Assembly (NCBI GenBank): GCA_017993835.1
Contig: JAGOLX010000043.1
Location: forward strand, 1-51,532
Direction: 5' to 3'
From: Phycisphaerae bacterium
GTDB taxonomy: Bacteria; Planctomycetota; Phycisphaerae; Sedimentisphaerales; Anaerobacaceae
DNA length: 51,532 nucleotides
The notes below the pieces were generated by a model. It was given only the letters and a program-made list of their open reading frames with translations, did not search any database and was not told where the DNA came from. Each line of letters begins with the position of its first letter. Position 1 is the stretch's first letter. A program made the translations under genes and the position numbers. Below, one piece after another: positions 44,301 through 51,532 of the stretch.

Positions 44301-44699
44301 GCGATCCTCCAACTCGAGGGGGCGGGGTTCACACCCCTGGCACTCTCATCGGAGGCACCTACTGGTACCCCAGTCGCGGTCATAGGCCACCCCGGCAACA
44401 AGTTCTACACCCTGACTACTGGGATTGTCTCTCGTCACTTCACCGTCGATTCGGATGGCAGAGAGACCACCTGGATTGCGGCGACTGCCGAGATCGGGGC
44501 CGGATCCAGTGGCGCGCCTATGTTGAATGAGTGTGGGGCCGTTGTCGGCTTCGCATCGCAGACACAACTCCTGAGGACTGCGAGGCCGGATGATCACCAG
44601 GCTCCCCAGATGACCATCGGCTGGTTCGTGCCCGCCAGTGCTGTTCTGCAGCTTGTCAGTCCTGACATGGATGGCAAAGGAAGAAGTCGGACAGAGTAG
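41373..44699 (+). CDS. exported thioredoxin-TPR-trypsin-like protease fusion
   Basis: 1108 residues from ATG 41373 (GGGAGAAAT upstream). A hydrophobic signal (PGWVLIVVYLGLGFVG) is followed by an unassigned region with a calcium-loop-like DGNNDGLFAPGDSW (about 60-300). A thioredoxin-like domain has WCGPC (Cys337, Cys340) and the cis-Pro segment VKGYPTGIL. Tetratricopeptide repeats follow (about 460-630; ALNNLAWSLAEHNQDYEQAL). A second unassigned domain (about 690-800) precedes an HtrA/trypsin-like peptidase. That peptidase has FVTASGVIVTNYHVAS (His942), KESDVAILQLEG (Asp975) and EIGAGSSGAP (Ser1046). A cysteine cluster CKCAQCGRCH (913-922) just before the protease may bind zinc; it also contains CxxCH. 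All catalytic residues are present. It may perform redox-linked quality control outside the cytoplasm (inference). Confidence 0.88.
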   Translation: MMIAWHPGWVLIVVYLGLGFVGNSPTKAGQSASYREQSRTDNTEKGTQVGLPEQRWEVRLEAGELNSKLYPRFSPVGTRLALMPAKMPDLDGFDHLEGQLRLGAAIHDRSGQRFVIARSQKGSFYDLLFIDFDHDGSLVGEVAIRCQPRRSREKWWSSFQSSVQVKLNVDGTVLWQDYPLSFWAVVDEPDETPQEIRFTRTGFRTGKVRIGGTDYDVILSDGNNDGLFAPGDSWTIQPVNIASPSRVHRRVGDFNWVDNKAYLLELADSTGTRGWVVRHDPGITQEEDQQTRDMYREDHAAPRAMRPVVFRYDVDQAIADARAEETPYFLDFETSWCGPCRQMDQLVYTAQPVVDAAKGIICIKVDGDIRKDLVDSYQVKGYPTGILSASDGREMRRFIGYRSVKYMARFLDARGQTPDDIQSLVARMESLKQNRSWSTIEEEATAWMTSHPQDASALAIMATPRIASRSDPQSQQTAEHILREALVIDPNSARVLQLLAMFAIDAGRHTEAIRLNRRLLEIAPNDATALNNLAWSLAEHNQDYEQALALTTRGLVLAPDDADLLDTHGVVCLHLKRLDEAQKYLTEAVRLVKPASPGAAVVRYHLAEVYEANGQDREAAGLFEKSLNLHGGIRGLTPAQVSHAKEFLNQWAAVPADQAISGATALGSADASPPPSSGVAVVSADKLLRGTWAWDIDNEDDTNQQAVDLWWEHVNEHERYLVPRNGTQLAVVKDKSFEGLTLADLSRIGLARDRIAASDYEATIDVGTILAVRTTEANLAKLEVLGFDSLKGERLGAKYDMRLRYTLYRTVGSPSTGISTARRIQTADSNESDHSSLAGQSISVNDRRLYESFQAGLAGLIESNRSARIDTLTEQLQRDHTSLALPKMATTKMNPAKLYQNCRNSVVVVGHLCKCAQCGRCHPIIAAGFFVTASGVIVTNYHVASKPDSLAMGAMTWDGRVYPVREVLAADKESDVAILQLEGAGFTPLALSSEAPTGTPVAVIGHPGNKFYTLTTGIVSRHFTVDSDGRETTWIAATAEIGAGSSGAPMLNECGAVVGFASQTQLLRTARPDDHQAPQMTIGWFVPASAVLQLVSPDMDGKGRSRTE

Positions 44700-44871
44700 A
44701 GCCTATCCAAAACCTTCTGGCGGTCGAGGGAGAATGGGGGGGGCATCCAGATAGAGTTCCTGTCAAGTACATAACCACGGGATTTCGAGGGCCCAGAGAA
44801 AGCACCTGATGCCTTCGCTTGACTCAAGCACGCCGCGGCGTCGTTCATCGTTCCATGCCAGGCGATTTTGC

Positions 44872-44901
44872 TTGCGTGGTTCGGGCAGTCGTGCTTATAA
44901 T
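44872..44901 (+). promoter_or_regulatory. promoter of the LamG/discoidin gene
   Basis: TTGCGT (44872-44877), 18 bp, TATAAT (44896-44901), 120 bases before ATG 45022. 44700-44871 also holds an eight-G run at 44735-44742 and no gene. Confidence 0.5.
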
Positions 44902-45021
44902 TGCCTTATGGAGCGGAAGGGGGGACGGGTCTGTCGCAGGAGAGGGACGGGACCTGCGTGGCGAGGGAGTGTCGTTCGTAGCAGCACCTTGACACGAGGA
45001 GAATTGGAAGGAGGTTCCACC

Positions 45022-47943
45022 ATGAGCAAGTCGCGATTCATCACCGTCGTAGCATTGGGCCTGATGACCCTTCAGACCCAGGCTGCCGACAAGTCCCTGA
45101 TTCTGTACCTGCCCTTCGACGAGGGGGCCGGCACGACGACGAACGACATGTCCACCTACAGCAACCCCGGGACGATCGTCGGCAACGCCCTTTGGGTCGC
45201 AGGCGTGAGGGGTGCGGCACTGGAGTTCGTCAGCGGCTCGCACGTCAGAGTCCCGGAGATCCCCGAGCATGACGTGAGCGCCCAGGTCAGTCTGCTGGCG
45301 TGGGTCAAGGCGACGACGGTCCCGAACTGGGCCCGCGTGATCGACAAATCCCAGTGGCAAACGACGGGTTTCGACCTGGTCCTGACTCAGTCCGTCGGCC
45401 TGCCGCGCCTGGAGTTCTTCGTCAACAACACGACGTCGCTGGTCGATGGGACGACGCCGGTCATCGACAACGAATGGCACTTCCTCGTGGGCACGTTCGG
45501 CAACAAGACCTTGCGCATGTACGTGGATGGCCAGAGACAGGGGCAGGCCCAGTCCACCGGCTTGGTGGACATGAATCCGAACGACTGGCCGATCCTGATC
45601 GGGGCGGAGTCGAGTTCGAACGGCGGGCAGCAGTACTTCGGCAGCATCGACGAGGTCGCGATGTACAACCGCGAATTGTCGGCGGACGAGGTGATGGCCA
45701 TCTTCCAGAACGGCATGGCGTTGCCGGACGTCGCGACCGATCCGGAGCCGGAGAATGGCGCGGTCGATGTGCCTTGCGACGCTGCGCTGGGCTGGGTGCC
45801 TGGCGGGTTCGCTGCATTGCATGACGTCTACTTCGCGACGACCTTCGCGAGTGTGAACGACGCCGGTCGGGACAATCCGATGGACGCACTGGTCAGCCGG
45901 GACCATGCGGATACCGCGTACGTGCCGGACGGTCTGCTCGAATACGGCCAGACCTACTACTGGCGAATCGACGAGGTCAACGGCGCTCCCGACTACACCG
46001 TCTTCAAAGGCGATGTCTGGAGCTTCACGACCGAGCCGTATACGTATCCGATCACCAGCCTGACGGTGACGGCCTCCGGCCAGGAGTCCTCTTACCCTGC
46101 GATCAAGACGATCGACAAGTCCGGACTGGACGGGGACCGGCACTCGAACGTCATGAAGGACATGTGGATCGTCAAGTCCGTGCTGGCCTGGATCCAGTAC
46201 TCCTTCGACAAGGAGTATGTGCTGGACGAGCTGTGGGTGTGGAACGCCAATGCGGATATCGAGTCCCTGCTGAACTACGGCGCCAAGGATGTCACGGTCG
46301 AGTACTCCACCGATGGGGAGACCTGGACCGCGCTGGAGAACGTGCCCGAATTCACCCAGGGCCCCGGCGTAGAGAGCTACGCGGCCGACATCATCGTCCG
46401 CTTCGGCTCCGTCGCCGCCAAGCACGTGAAGCTGACCATCAATGGGACCTGGGGCAGCACAAAGGCGACCAGTCTCAGCGAGGTGCGGTTCTACTACATC
46501 CCGGTGCAGGCGTTCCATCCCGACCCGGCCGACGGCGCGACCGCCGTCAGTGTCGAGCCCACGATGAATTGGCGTCCCGGTCGCGAGGCGACCTCGCACA
46601 CCGTGTATATCGGCGCCGACAGCAACGCGGTGGCGGAGGGCCTCGTCTCGGGCGAAACCGTGACCGAGCACACGTACACCCCGACTCTGAACTACGCGAC
46701 GACGTACTACTGGAAGGTCGATGAGACGGGCGACGCGGGGACCTATGCAGGCGAGGTCTGGAGCTTCACGACGGAAGAATACGGTTCTGTCGATGACTTC
46801 GAGAGCTACAACGACTTCGACAACCGCATCTTCGACATTTGGAGCGACGGCTACGAAGATCCCGCCAATGGCTCGATCGTCGGGTATATCGAGGCCCCGT
46901 TCGCCGAGCGGACCATCGTCCACAGCGGCGGGCAGTCCATGCCCTTCGCCTACAACAACACCGGCGACGCCACGGTCTCCGAGGCCACGCTCGCCTTCGA
47001 CCCGGCCCAGGATTGGACGCAGCACGGAATCACGAACCTCGTGTTGTACTTCCGTGGCCAGGTGGGCAATAGTCCCGCCCCCTTGTACGTGAAGATCAAC
47101 AATACGAAGGTTTCCTACAACGACGGTGCGGCCGCCACGGCGATGCCGCTGTGGAAGCAGTGGGCCATTCCGCTGGCCGAGACCGGCGCGGCGCTCCAGA
47201 GCGTCAAGAGCCTCACGATCGGCGTCCAGGGCAGCGGCGCCGGCAGGCTGTTCATCGACGACATTCGCCTGTACGCCGTCGCGCCCGAGGCGGTTGCTCC
47301 CGCCGATCCGGGGACTGCCGGCCTCGTGGCCCTCTACACGATGGACGGCAACGTCCAGGACGCCGCGGGCAAGAACTACCACGGCGCCATCAGCGGCGAC
47401 ACCAGCTATGAGGCCGGATACGCCGGCCAGGCCCTGGTCTTCAATGGAATCAACGCCTACGTGGACCTGCCCATTGGCCCGGCGATCGCCGCGATGACCG
47501 ATACGACCGTCGCCACGCACGTCTACTTCGGCGGCGGCTCCGGCTCCTGGCAGCGGATCTTCGATTTCGGCTCGGGCAACACGAACTACATGTTCCTGTG
47601 TCCTCGCCAGGGCACCAGCGGGCCCCTTCGGCTTGCGATCCGGACCCCCGCAGTCAACGAACAGATCGCGGACAGCGTGGTCACCCTGAGCGAAGGCTGG
47701 CACCATGTGGCCGCCACGATCGACAGCCAGGCGATGATGCTGCGTCTATATCTCGACGGCGAGCTGATTGCCTCGGGCGCCACGACGTTGCTGCCCAAGG
47801 ACCTGGGCAACACGACGCAGAACTGGCTCGGCAGGTCGCAGTACTCCGCCGATGGGTACTTCCTCGGCTCTCTGGATGACTTCCGGATCTACAATCGGGC
47901 ACTGTCGGCGCCCGAAGTGCGGTATCTCGCTGGAGATCGATGA
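45022..47943 (+). CDS. secreted LamG/discoidin multidomain protein
   Basis: 973 residues; GGAAGGAGGT precedes ATG 45022, and the frame upstream is non-homologous. The signal peptide is about 1-20 (ALGLMTLQTQA). Domains in order: LamG 1 (SLILYLPFDEGAGTT to SADEVMAIFQNG, 25-235), fibronectin-like module (YYWRIDEVNGAPDY), discoidin-like module (WIQYSFDKEYVLDELWVWN), second fibronectin-like module (YYWKVDETGDAG). A sandwich with DDFESYNDFDNR and LFIDDIRLYA follows, then LamG 2 (VALYTMDGNVQDAAGKNYHG to FRIYNRALSAPEV, about 765-970). No catalytic motif; it is probably a glycan-binding or adhesion protein. It is a paralogue of the 25508-28309 protein, sharing four modules, but with terminal LamG domains instead of the nested one. 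Confidence 0.92.
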   Translation: MSKSRFITVVALGLMTLQTQAADKSLILYLPFDEGAGTTTNDMSTYSNPGTIVGNALWVAGVRGAALEFVSGSHVRVPEIPEHDVSAQVSLLAWVKATTVPNWARVIDKSQWQTTGFDLVLTQSVGLPRLEFFVNNTTSLVDGTTPVIDNEWHFLVGTFGNKTLRMYVDGQRQGQAQSTGLVDMNPNDWPILIGAESSSNGGQQYFGSIDEVAMYNRELSADEVMAIFQNGMALPDVATDPEPENGAVDVPCDAALGWVPGGFAALHDVYFATTFASVNDAGRDNPMDALVSRDHADTAYVPDGLLEYGQTYYWRIDEVNGAPDYTVFKGDVWSFTTEPYTYPITSLTVTASGQESSYPAIKTIDKSGLDGDRHSNVMKDMWIVKSVLAWIQYSFDKEYVLDELWVWNANADIESLLNYGAKDVTVEYSTDGETWTALENVPEFTQGPGVESYAADIIVRFGSVAAKHVKLTINGTWGSTKATSLSEVRFYYIPVQAFHPDPADGATAVSVEPTMNWRPGREATSHTVYIGADSNAVAEGLVSGETVTEHTYTPTLNYATTYYWKVDETGDAGTYAGEVWSFTTEEYGSVDDFESYNDFDNRIFDIWSDGYEDPANGSIVGYIEAPFAERTIVHSGGQSMPFAYNNTGDATVSEATLAFDPAQDWTQHGITNLVLYFRGQVGNSPAPLYVKINNTKVSYNDGAAATAMPLWKQWAIPLAETGAALQSVKSLTIGVQGSGAGRLFIDDIRLYAVAPEAVAPADPGTAGLVALYTMDGNVQDAAGKNYHGAISGDTSYEAGYAGQALVFNGINAYVDLPIGPAIAAMTDTTVATHVYFGGGSGSWQRIFDFGSGNTNYMFLCPRQGTSGPLRLAIRTPAVNEQIADSVVTLSEGWHHVAATIDSQAMMLRLYLDGELIASGATTLLPKDLGNTTQNWLGRSQYSADGYFLGSLDDFRIYNRALSAPEVRYLAGDR

Positions 47944-48005
47944 TCCGCGGCGTGAGCGAATAGACCCCGGGCTCTATAATAGACGGGACGAAGACTGTTA
48001 CACCA

Positions 48006-48036
48006 GGGGCTGCCGGTGTCGTGGGCAGCCCCTTTT
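48006..48036 (+). terminator. intrinsic terminator after the LamG gene
   Basis: A perfect 9-bp stem GGGGCTGCC/GGCAGCCCC with a 9-nt loop and a TTTT run, 62 bases after the stop codon. Confidence 0.75.
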
Positions 48037-48163
48037 CGACTGTGCAGTCGGACAGAGGGGAGGGGCTCCGCGTGACCTGTCTGGATGCGAGGTTCCCCCT
48101 TTCATGTTCGGATAAGGGCGAGGGGATCATGAGATCATCTGATTGAGAGCGTGGCACCATTAT

Positions 48164-48447
48164 GAGGCTCATCCGGTTTTCGCGTACTTCCTGATCCAAG
48201 CACGCCCGAAGCGGGCGTGTAAAGGAGATTTTTCGCTTTGGGCCAATAGCATAGTAGGGGCAAGAGGGCGACGCCCCCTGTAGGCCCCACCGAGGGCCGG
48301 CACGCTGATCCCCCGAACGCCCAAGACAACCGCACAGGATGTCGTGCGGCTCTTCTGTCCATGCTATTGGCCCAAAGCGGAAAATCTCAGGGGTTTGCGG
48401 ACGGCGTCCCCAAGAGCTATCGAAGTACGCGAAAACCGGATGAGCCT
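48164..48447. repeat. family A dispersed palindromic element, full copy
   Basis: Arms read GAGGCTCATCCGGTTTTCGC (left) and GCGAAAACCGGATGAGCC (right), with GGGCCAATAGCAT and ATGCTATTGGCCC inside. The left arm has a CGCCCGAAGCGGGCG hairpin, the right a GGACGGCGTCC hairpin. The centre shares GAGGGCGACGCCCCCTG and GCCCAAGACAACCGCAC with 9720-10040. Confidence 0.75.
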
Positions 48448-48457
48448 GAAATCCCTC

Positions 48458-48486
48458 TTGTCTCTTACCCTGCCCGGCGGTACAAT
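48458..48486 (+). promoter_or_regulatory. promoter next to the family A copy
   Basis: TTGTCT (48458-48463), 17 bp, TACAAT (48481-48486), starting 11 bases after the repeat. It probably drives the beta-helix gene at 48665. Confidence 0.5.
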
Positions 48487-48664
48487 ACGGGAAATAGAGA
48501 ACGAGAGCCGAAGGCGGGCCGGATGTCCTCTTATAATCTGGTCGTCATCATAACGTAGCATTTGCAGCACCTTTCATACTCGCCCCCTTCGACCGACACG
48601 CACGTGTCTCGTGCGACGGGTCCGTCGCATGTGGTCATTATCCATTCATCCAAAGGAGCGGAGT

Positions 48665-49483
48665 ATGAAGGCGAAAACAGCGGTATTCAGTCTCGCGGCG
48701 GTCCTCTGCCTGCTCACGGGAGGCAGTGCCTGGGGCAAGGTGATCTACGTCGATGACGATGCGCCGACGGGAGGCGACGGCGCCTCCTGGACCACGGCCT
48801 ATCGATTCCTCCAGGACGCTCTGACCGCCGCCAAAGCGGCCGGGGAGGCCGTCGAGATTCGGGTGGCCCAGGGGACGTATAAGGCGGACCAGAGCGCCGC
48901 CAAGCCGCAGGGGACGAAGGATCGGTATGAGTCTTTTACGCTGGTCGATGATCTGACTCTGCTGGGTGGCTATGCGGGCATCGGCGCGGATGATCCGAAT
49001 GCACGCGATTTCGAGGCGTATGAGACTATTCTCAGCGGCGATCTGACGGGCAACGACGTCGAGATCACGGATGTCACCCTGCTGCGGAGCGAGGACACGC
49101 GGAACGAGAACACGCGGGATCTGGTGTACGTGAAGGGAAGTCGGGCGTTGCTGGAGGGATTCACGATCACGGGTGCGGTCAACGCGGGAACGTATGTTGG
49201 TTCCTGGATCGTAGATAGCATTATCCGGGACTGCCTCTTTCAAGGGAATCGCGGCGGCGAGGGGGATTTCCAACTGGGCGGAGGGGCCTTGACTGTCTAT
49301 GGGCAACTGCGTGTGGTGCGGTGCTCGTTCATCGGCAATACCGGCGCCACGGGGGCTATGCGCACTGAGGACACTGTCTTTGAGGACTGTGTGTTCACAG
49401 GAAATTATGGCTGGGATGTCATGGGGGGGGGCTGCATACTGCAGCCGTTCGACTTTCACCGACTGTACCTTCACAGGGAATAA
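48665..49483 (+). pseudogene. right-handed beta-helix secreted protein, N-terminal part before a frameshift
   Basis: Start at ATG 48665 with AAGGAGCGG before it, then a signal peptide (AVFSLAAVLCLLTGGSAWG). The mature part begins VIYVDDDAPTGGDGASW, a standard opening of planctomycete beta-helix proteins, followed by helix rungs (DDLTLLGGYAGIGADDP, LLEGFTITGAVNAG, VVRCSFIGNTGATG, FEDCVFTGN). After residue 253 the frame crosses a nine-G run (49423-49431) and ends wrongly at 49483. The natural continuation (AAYCSRSTFTDCTFTGN) is in another frame (to 49676), reached if the run were eight G. A second break at an eight-G run (49645-49652) leads into the C-terminal part. This is either phase variation, a decaying gene or homopolymer sequencing error. 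Confidence 0.8.
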
Positions 49484-50374
49484 GGCCAAGTGGAGCGGCG
49501 GGGCCCTGCACTTCAATAACGGGGTGTGCACGCTCATGCGATGTGTGTTTCGTGGGAATGTGACAGAGAGGGGGGGGGGCGGGGTATGTGGTGGATATGT
49601 AACCATCACAGACTGTGTCTTCGTTGCAAATGAGAGCGAAACGAGGGGGGGGCGGTGGTTGCAGATGGTCTTATGATGTCCAATTGTTTATTTGCGGGCA
49701 ATCGCGCCGGGGAACCGGGGGGAGCGATCTCCAAAGGATCTGGATATGTCACATTGTACAACTGTACTTTTGTTAACAACAGGGCGACAGATGGTGCGTT
49801 CCTGCGTTTATCGCTCGCTGGCCCCACTGAGATCCGCAATTGTGTTATTTCTGATGGCGACAGCGAGATCTGGAACCTGGGTTCTGCGGAGATTGTCTTC
49901 GAGCATACGAATCTGGTGGGCGGAGAGACGACGATCTACGATCCGAAAGGTTTGGTCGTTTGGGGGGACGGCAACATTGAGGTCGATCCGTGTTTTGCGG
50001 ATACGGGGTATTGGGACCCGAATGGGACGCCGGATGATCCGAACGACGACTTCTTTGTCGAAGGGGACTACCACTTAAAGAGCCAGGCGGGACGCTGGGA
50101 CCCTGCAAGCGGGGCTTGGGTCCAGGACGACGTAACGAGTCCCTGCATCGATGCGGGCGATCCGAACAGTCCCATCGGCTACGAGCCATTCCCGAATGGC
50201 GGCGTGGTCAATATGGGCGCTTACGGCGGCACAACGCAGGCGAGCAAGTCGTACTTCGGCGAACCGGTCTCCGAAACGATCATTGCAGGCGACATCAACG
50301 GCGACGGAAAGGTGGACTGGCTCGACCTCGACATCCTGGCCAGGCACTGGCTCCAGGAGGGGGACGCTGAGTAG
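49484..50374 (+). pseudogene. beta-helix protein, middle and C-terminal part with dockerin-like tail
   Basis: The middle rungs (ALHFNNGVCTLMRCVFRGN, VTITDCVFVANES) are in one frame to 49676. The rest (from about 49655: MSNCLFAGNRAGEPGGAI, VTLYNCTFVNNRATDG, HLKSQAGRWDPASGAW, SPCIDAGDPNSPIGYEPFPN) is in a third frame to 50374. It ends with GDINGDGKVDWLDLDIL, an EF-hand-like dockerin repeat, and then ARHWLQ. The GTG at 49655 is not a real start. Three G runs of 9, 10 and 8 bases lie within 230 bp (49423-49431, 49570-49579, 49645-49652); the middle one keeps frame. The complete protein would be about 570 residues, exported, probably binding or cleaving polysaccharide. Confidence 0.8.
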
Positions 50375-50446
50375 ACGTCTTGTGTAGCTGTATACGTGGG
50401 TTCGAGGGAAACTGCCGACCGGGCTTGACAACCTGCGGAGGTTCTT

Positions 50447-51532
50447 ATGAAGCGGACAATGTTATCAAGTATCGTTTGGTTTCTGCTTATGGGGAGTTGG
50501 AGCCTCGGCGCAGTGCTCAAGGTCCCTTCAGAGTATCCGACGACCCAGGCGGCCATTGATGTGAGCGTCGATGGCGACACAGTCCTGGTTGCCCCCGGCA
50601 CCTACACCGGCGATGGGAATCGCGACATCGATTTTGGCGGAAAGGCCATTACCGTCAGGAGCGAGGCGGGGCCTGGAACCTGCATCATCGATACTCAGGG
50701 GGCCTGGAACAACTGGCACCGCGGATTCTACTTCCACAAGGGGGAGCAAGCCGATTCGGTTCTGGATGGTTTCACGATCACAGGGGGGTATTCGTTCCAA
50801 CTCGGCGGTGGTGGGATTGCCTGTTATGATAGTAGTCCAACCATTCGGAATTGCGTCATGATAGGTAATGTGGCTCCCGCAGGCGGAGGCTTGGCACTTG
50901 GTGTTTCAGAAGCAATCGTGTCGAACTGTATCATTGCCGGCAACCGTGTTGTATACACAGTCCCCAGCGCTGATGTTGGAGGCGGCGTTAGCTGCGCGGG
51001 GGATGGCTACGTAATCTTGCGGAACTGCACCATATATGCGAATCACGCTCTATATGGAGGCGGTGTTCGGGCTGGACTCGGGCGCTGGGGCAAGATTTCG
51101 CTGGTCAACTGTATCCTCTTCGGCAACAGAGCAACCGGTAGTGGGAATCAGATCTCGCGTGCTGCTCTCGGCGTGATTGGGCCTATCGGCGTTGAGCTCA
51201 GAAATTGTCTGATCGAGGATGATCCCAACGCATTTGGAGCACATGTGGACTACGTGATGAGCCACATGACCGATTGCATCTGGGGCGATCCGTTGTTCGC
51301 GAATCCGGGGCACTGGAATAGTGAAGTTACCCCCACATCGTGGACCGATGGCGATTGCCATTTGAAGTCCCAGTTCCCATCCGAGACCACGAAGAGCACG
51401 AAGCAACCCAGCGCGGCCTCGCTGCGCTCGGCCGCAACCCAAGGGGTGAAAGGCGTTGCGCTTTGGGGTACGGTATCGCTTTTGGCAAACAGTACCGTTC
51501 CAGAGGAGCAACGCCATGGAGGCTTTTATACA
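50447..51532 (+). CDS. secreted right-handed beta-helix protein, partial at window end
   Basis: Open for 362 codons from ATG 50447 (GGAGG 6 bases before) to the window edge without a stop. The signal peptide (SSIVWFLLMGSWSLGAVL) is followed by VPSEYPTTQAAIDVSVDGDTV and LVAPGTYTGDGNRDIDFGGK. Rungs then follow, such as VLDGFTITGGYSF, TIRNCVMIGN, VSNCIIAGN, LRNCTIYANHALYGGG and SLVNCILFGN. This is the pectate-lyase/parallel beta-helix architecture, without identifiable catalytic residues. After CHLKSQF (about 51370) the sequence stops resembling the family and may be inserted or read-through DNA. The gene is related to its upstream neighbour. Confidence 0.85.
   Translation, partial: MKRTMLSSIVWFLLMGSWSLGAVLKVPSEYPTTQAAIDVSVDGDTVLVAPGTYTGDGNRDIDFGGKAITVRSEAGPGTCIIDTQGAWNNWHRGFYFHKGEQADSVLDGFTITGGYSFQLGGGGIACYDSSPTIRNCVMIGNVAPAGGGLALGVSEAIVSNCIIAGNRVVYTVPSADVGGGVSCAGDGYVILRNCTIYANHALYGGGVRAGLGRWGKISLVNCILFGNRATGSGNQISRAALGVIGPIGVELRNCLIEDDPNAFGAHVDYVMSHMTDCIWGDPLFANPGHWNSEVTPTSWTDGDCHLKSQFPSETTKSTKQPSAASLRSAATQGVKGVALWGTVSLLANSTVPEEQRHGGFYT
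51452..51532 (+). other. possible element or gene start at the window edge
   Basis: An 8-bp inverted repeat (GGCGTTGC 51452-51459 with GCAACGCC 51508-51515) brackets AGAGGAG, followed by ATG 51516 (MEAFI...). It reads like the ribosome site and start of another gene lying inside the end of the beta-helix frame. Only 17 bases of it are in the window. Confidence 0.3.

Noticed and set aside
44845-47706. Minus-strand frame of 953 codons opposite the LamG gene
   Set aside because: Same antisense effect; no recognisable domain, and the plus gene has promoter, ribosome site and terminator.

Overview
The window looks like a chromosomal piece of a Planctomycetota bacterium, most likely of the Phycisphaerae/Sedimentisphaerales type. 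This is inferred from four things: the housekeeping gene order (tRNA-Gln, glmU, prs, L25, pth, S6, ssb, S18, L9); large secreted proteins built from LamG, fibronectin-like and discoidin-like modules with a characteristic sequence style; a PEP-CTERM tail and a dockerin-like tail; and the high GC content. No rRNA, phage structural genes, cas genes or plasmid genes were seen.

Layout. (1) 91-6217 is one very large CRISPR array with 85 near-perfect 36-bp repeats. It is followed by a short 22-bp mobile-element end and the tail of a tyrosine recombinase. (2) 6.6-10.2 kb is a loose accessory zone: a PEP-CTERM protein, an IS30 transposase relic, a small membrane protein, a small basic protein and several dispersed repeats. 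(3) 10.2-15.6 kb carries a GH172/DUF2961 lipoprotein, rlmN, a PfkB sugar kinase and a DUF6263-like secreted protein. (4) 15.7-21.9 kb is the core translation and cell-wall cluster, with tRNA-Gln at its head. A gene-poor stretch with strong hairpins and tRNA-Tyr follows. (5) 23.1-25.4 kb is a two-gene unit: a methyltransferase fused to a GT2 glycosyltransferase, then a second methyltransferase. (6) 25.5-32.7 kb has a secreted modular carbohydrate-binding protein and a divergent pair (PD40/c-type haem lipoprotein and a DUF6057-like membrane-TPR protein). (7) 32.7-34.3 kb is a decay zone: an HNH-AP2 endonuclease cut by an IS3 end, a 5'-truncated IS3 transposase and a response-regulator fragment. 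(8) 34.4-39.6 kb has a Tat-exported sugar-isomerase-like protein, a probable small transcription unit, a truncated SOUL protein, a GHL6-like glycosidase and an N-terminal fragment of a Tat-exported glycosidase. (9) 40.0-51.5 kb holds a six-TM protein, a thioredoxin-TPR-trypsin fusion, a LamG/discoidin protein, a right-handed beta-helix protein interrupted at poly-G tracts, and a second beta-helix protein running off the window.

Functionally, the right two thirds suggest a polysaccharide-degrading lifestyle with many exported single genes, each with its own promoter and few operons. The left edge is a CRISPR memory locus whose effector genes must lie outside the window, if they exist. The most unusual observations are the stepwise change of repeat boundaries along the CRISPR array, the thioredoxin-TPR-protease fusion, poly-G tracts that break the frame of a surface-type protein, a compact promoter-to-terminator unit that may encode a small RNA, and at least four dispersed intergenic repeat families.
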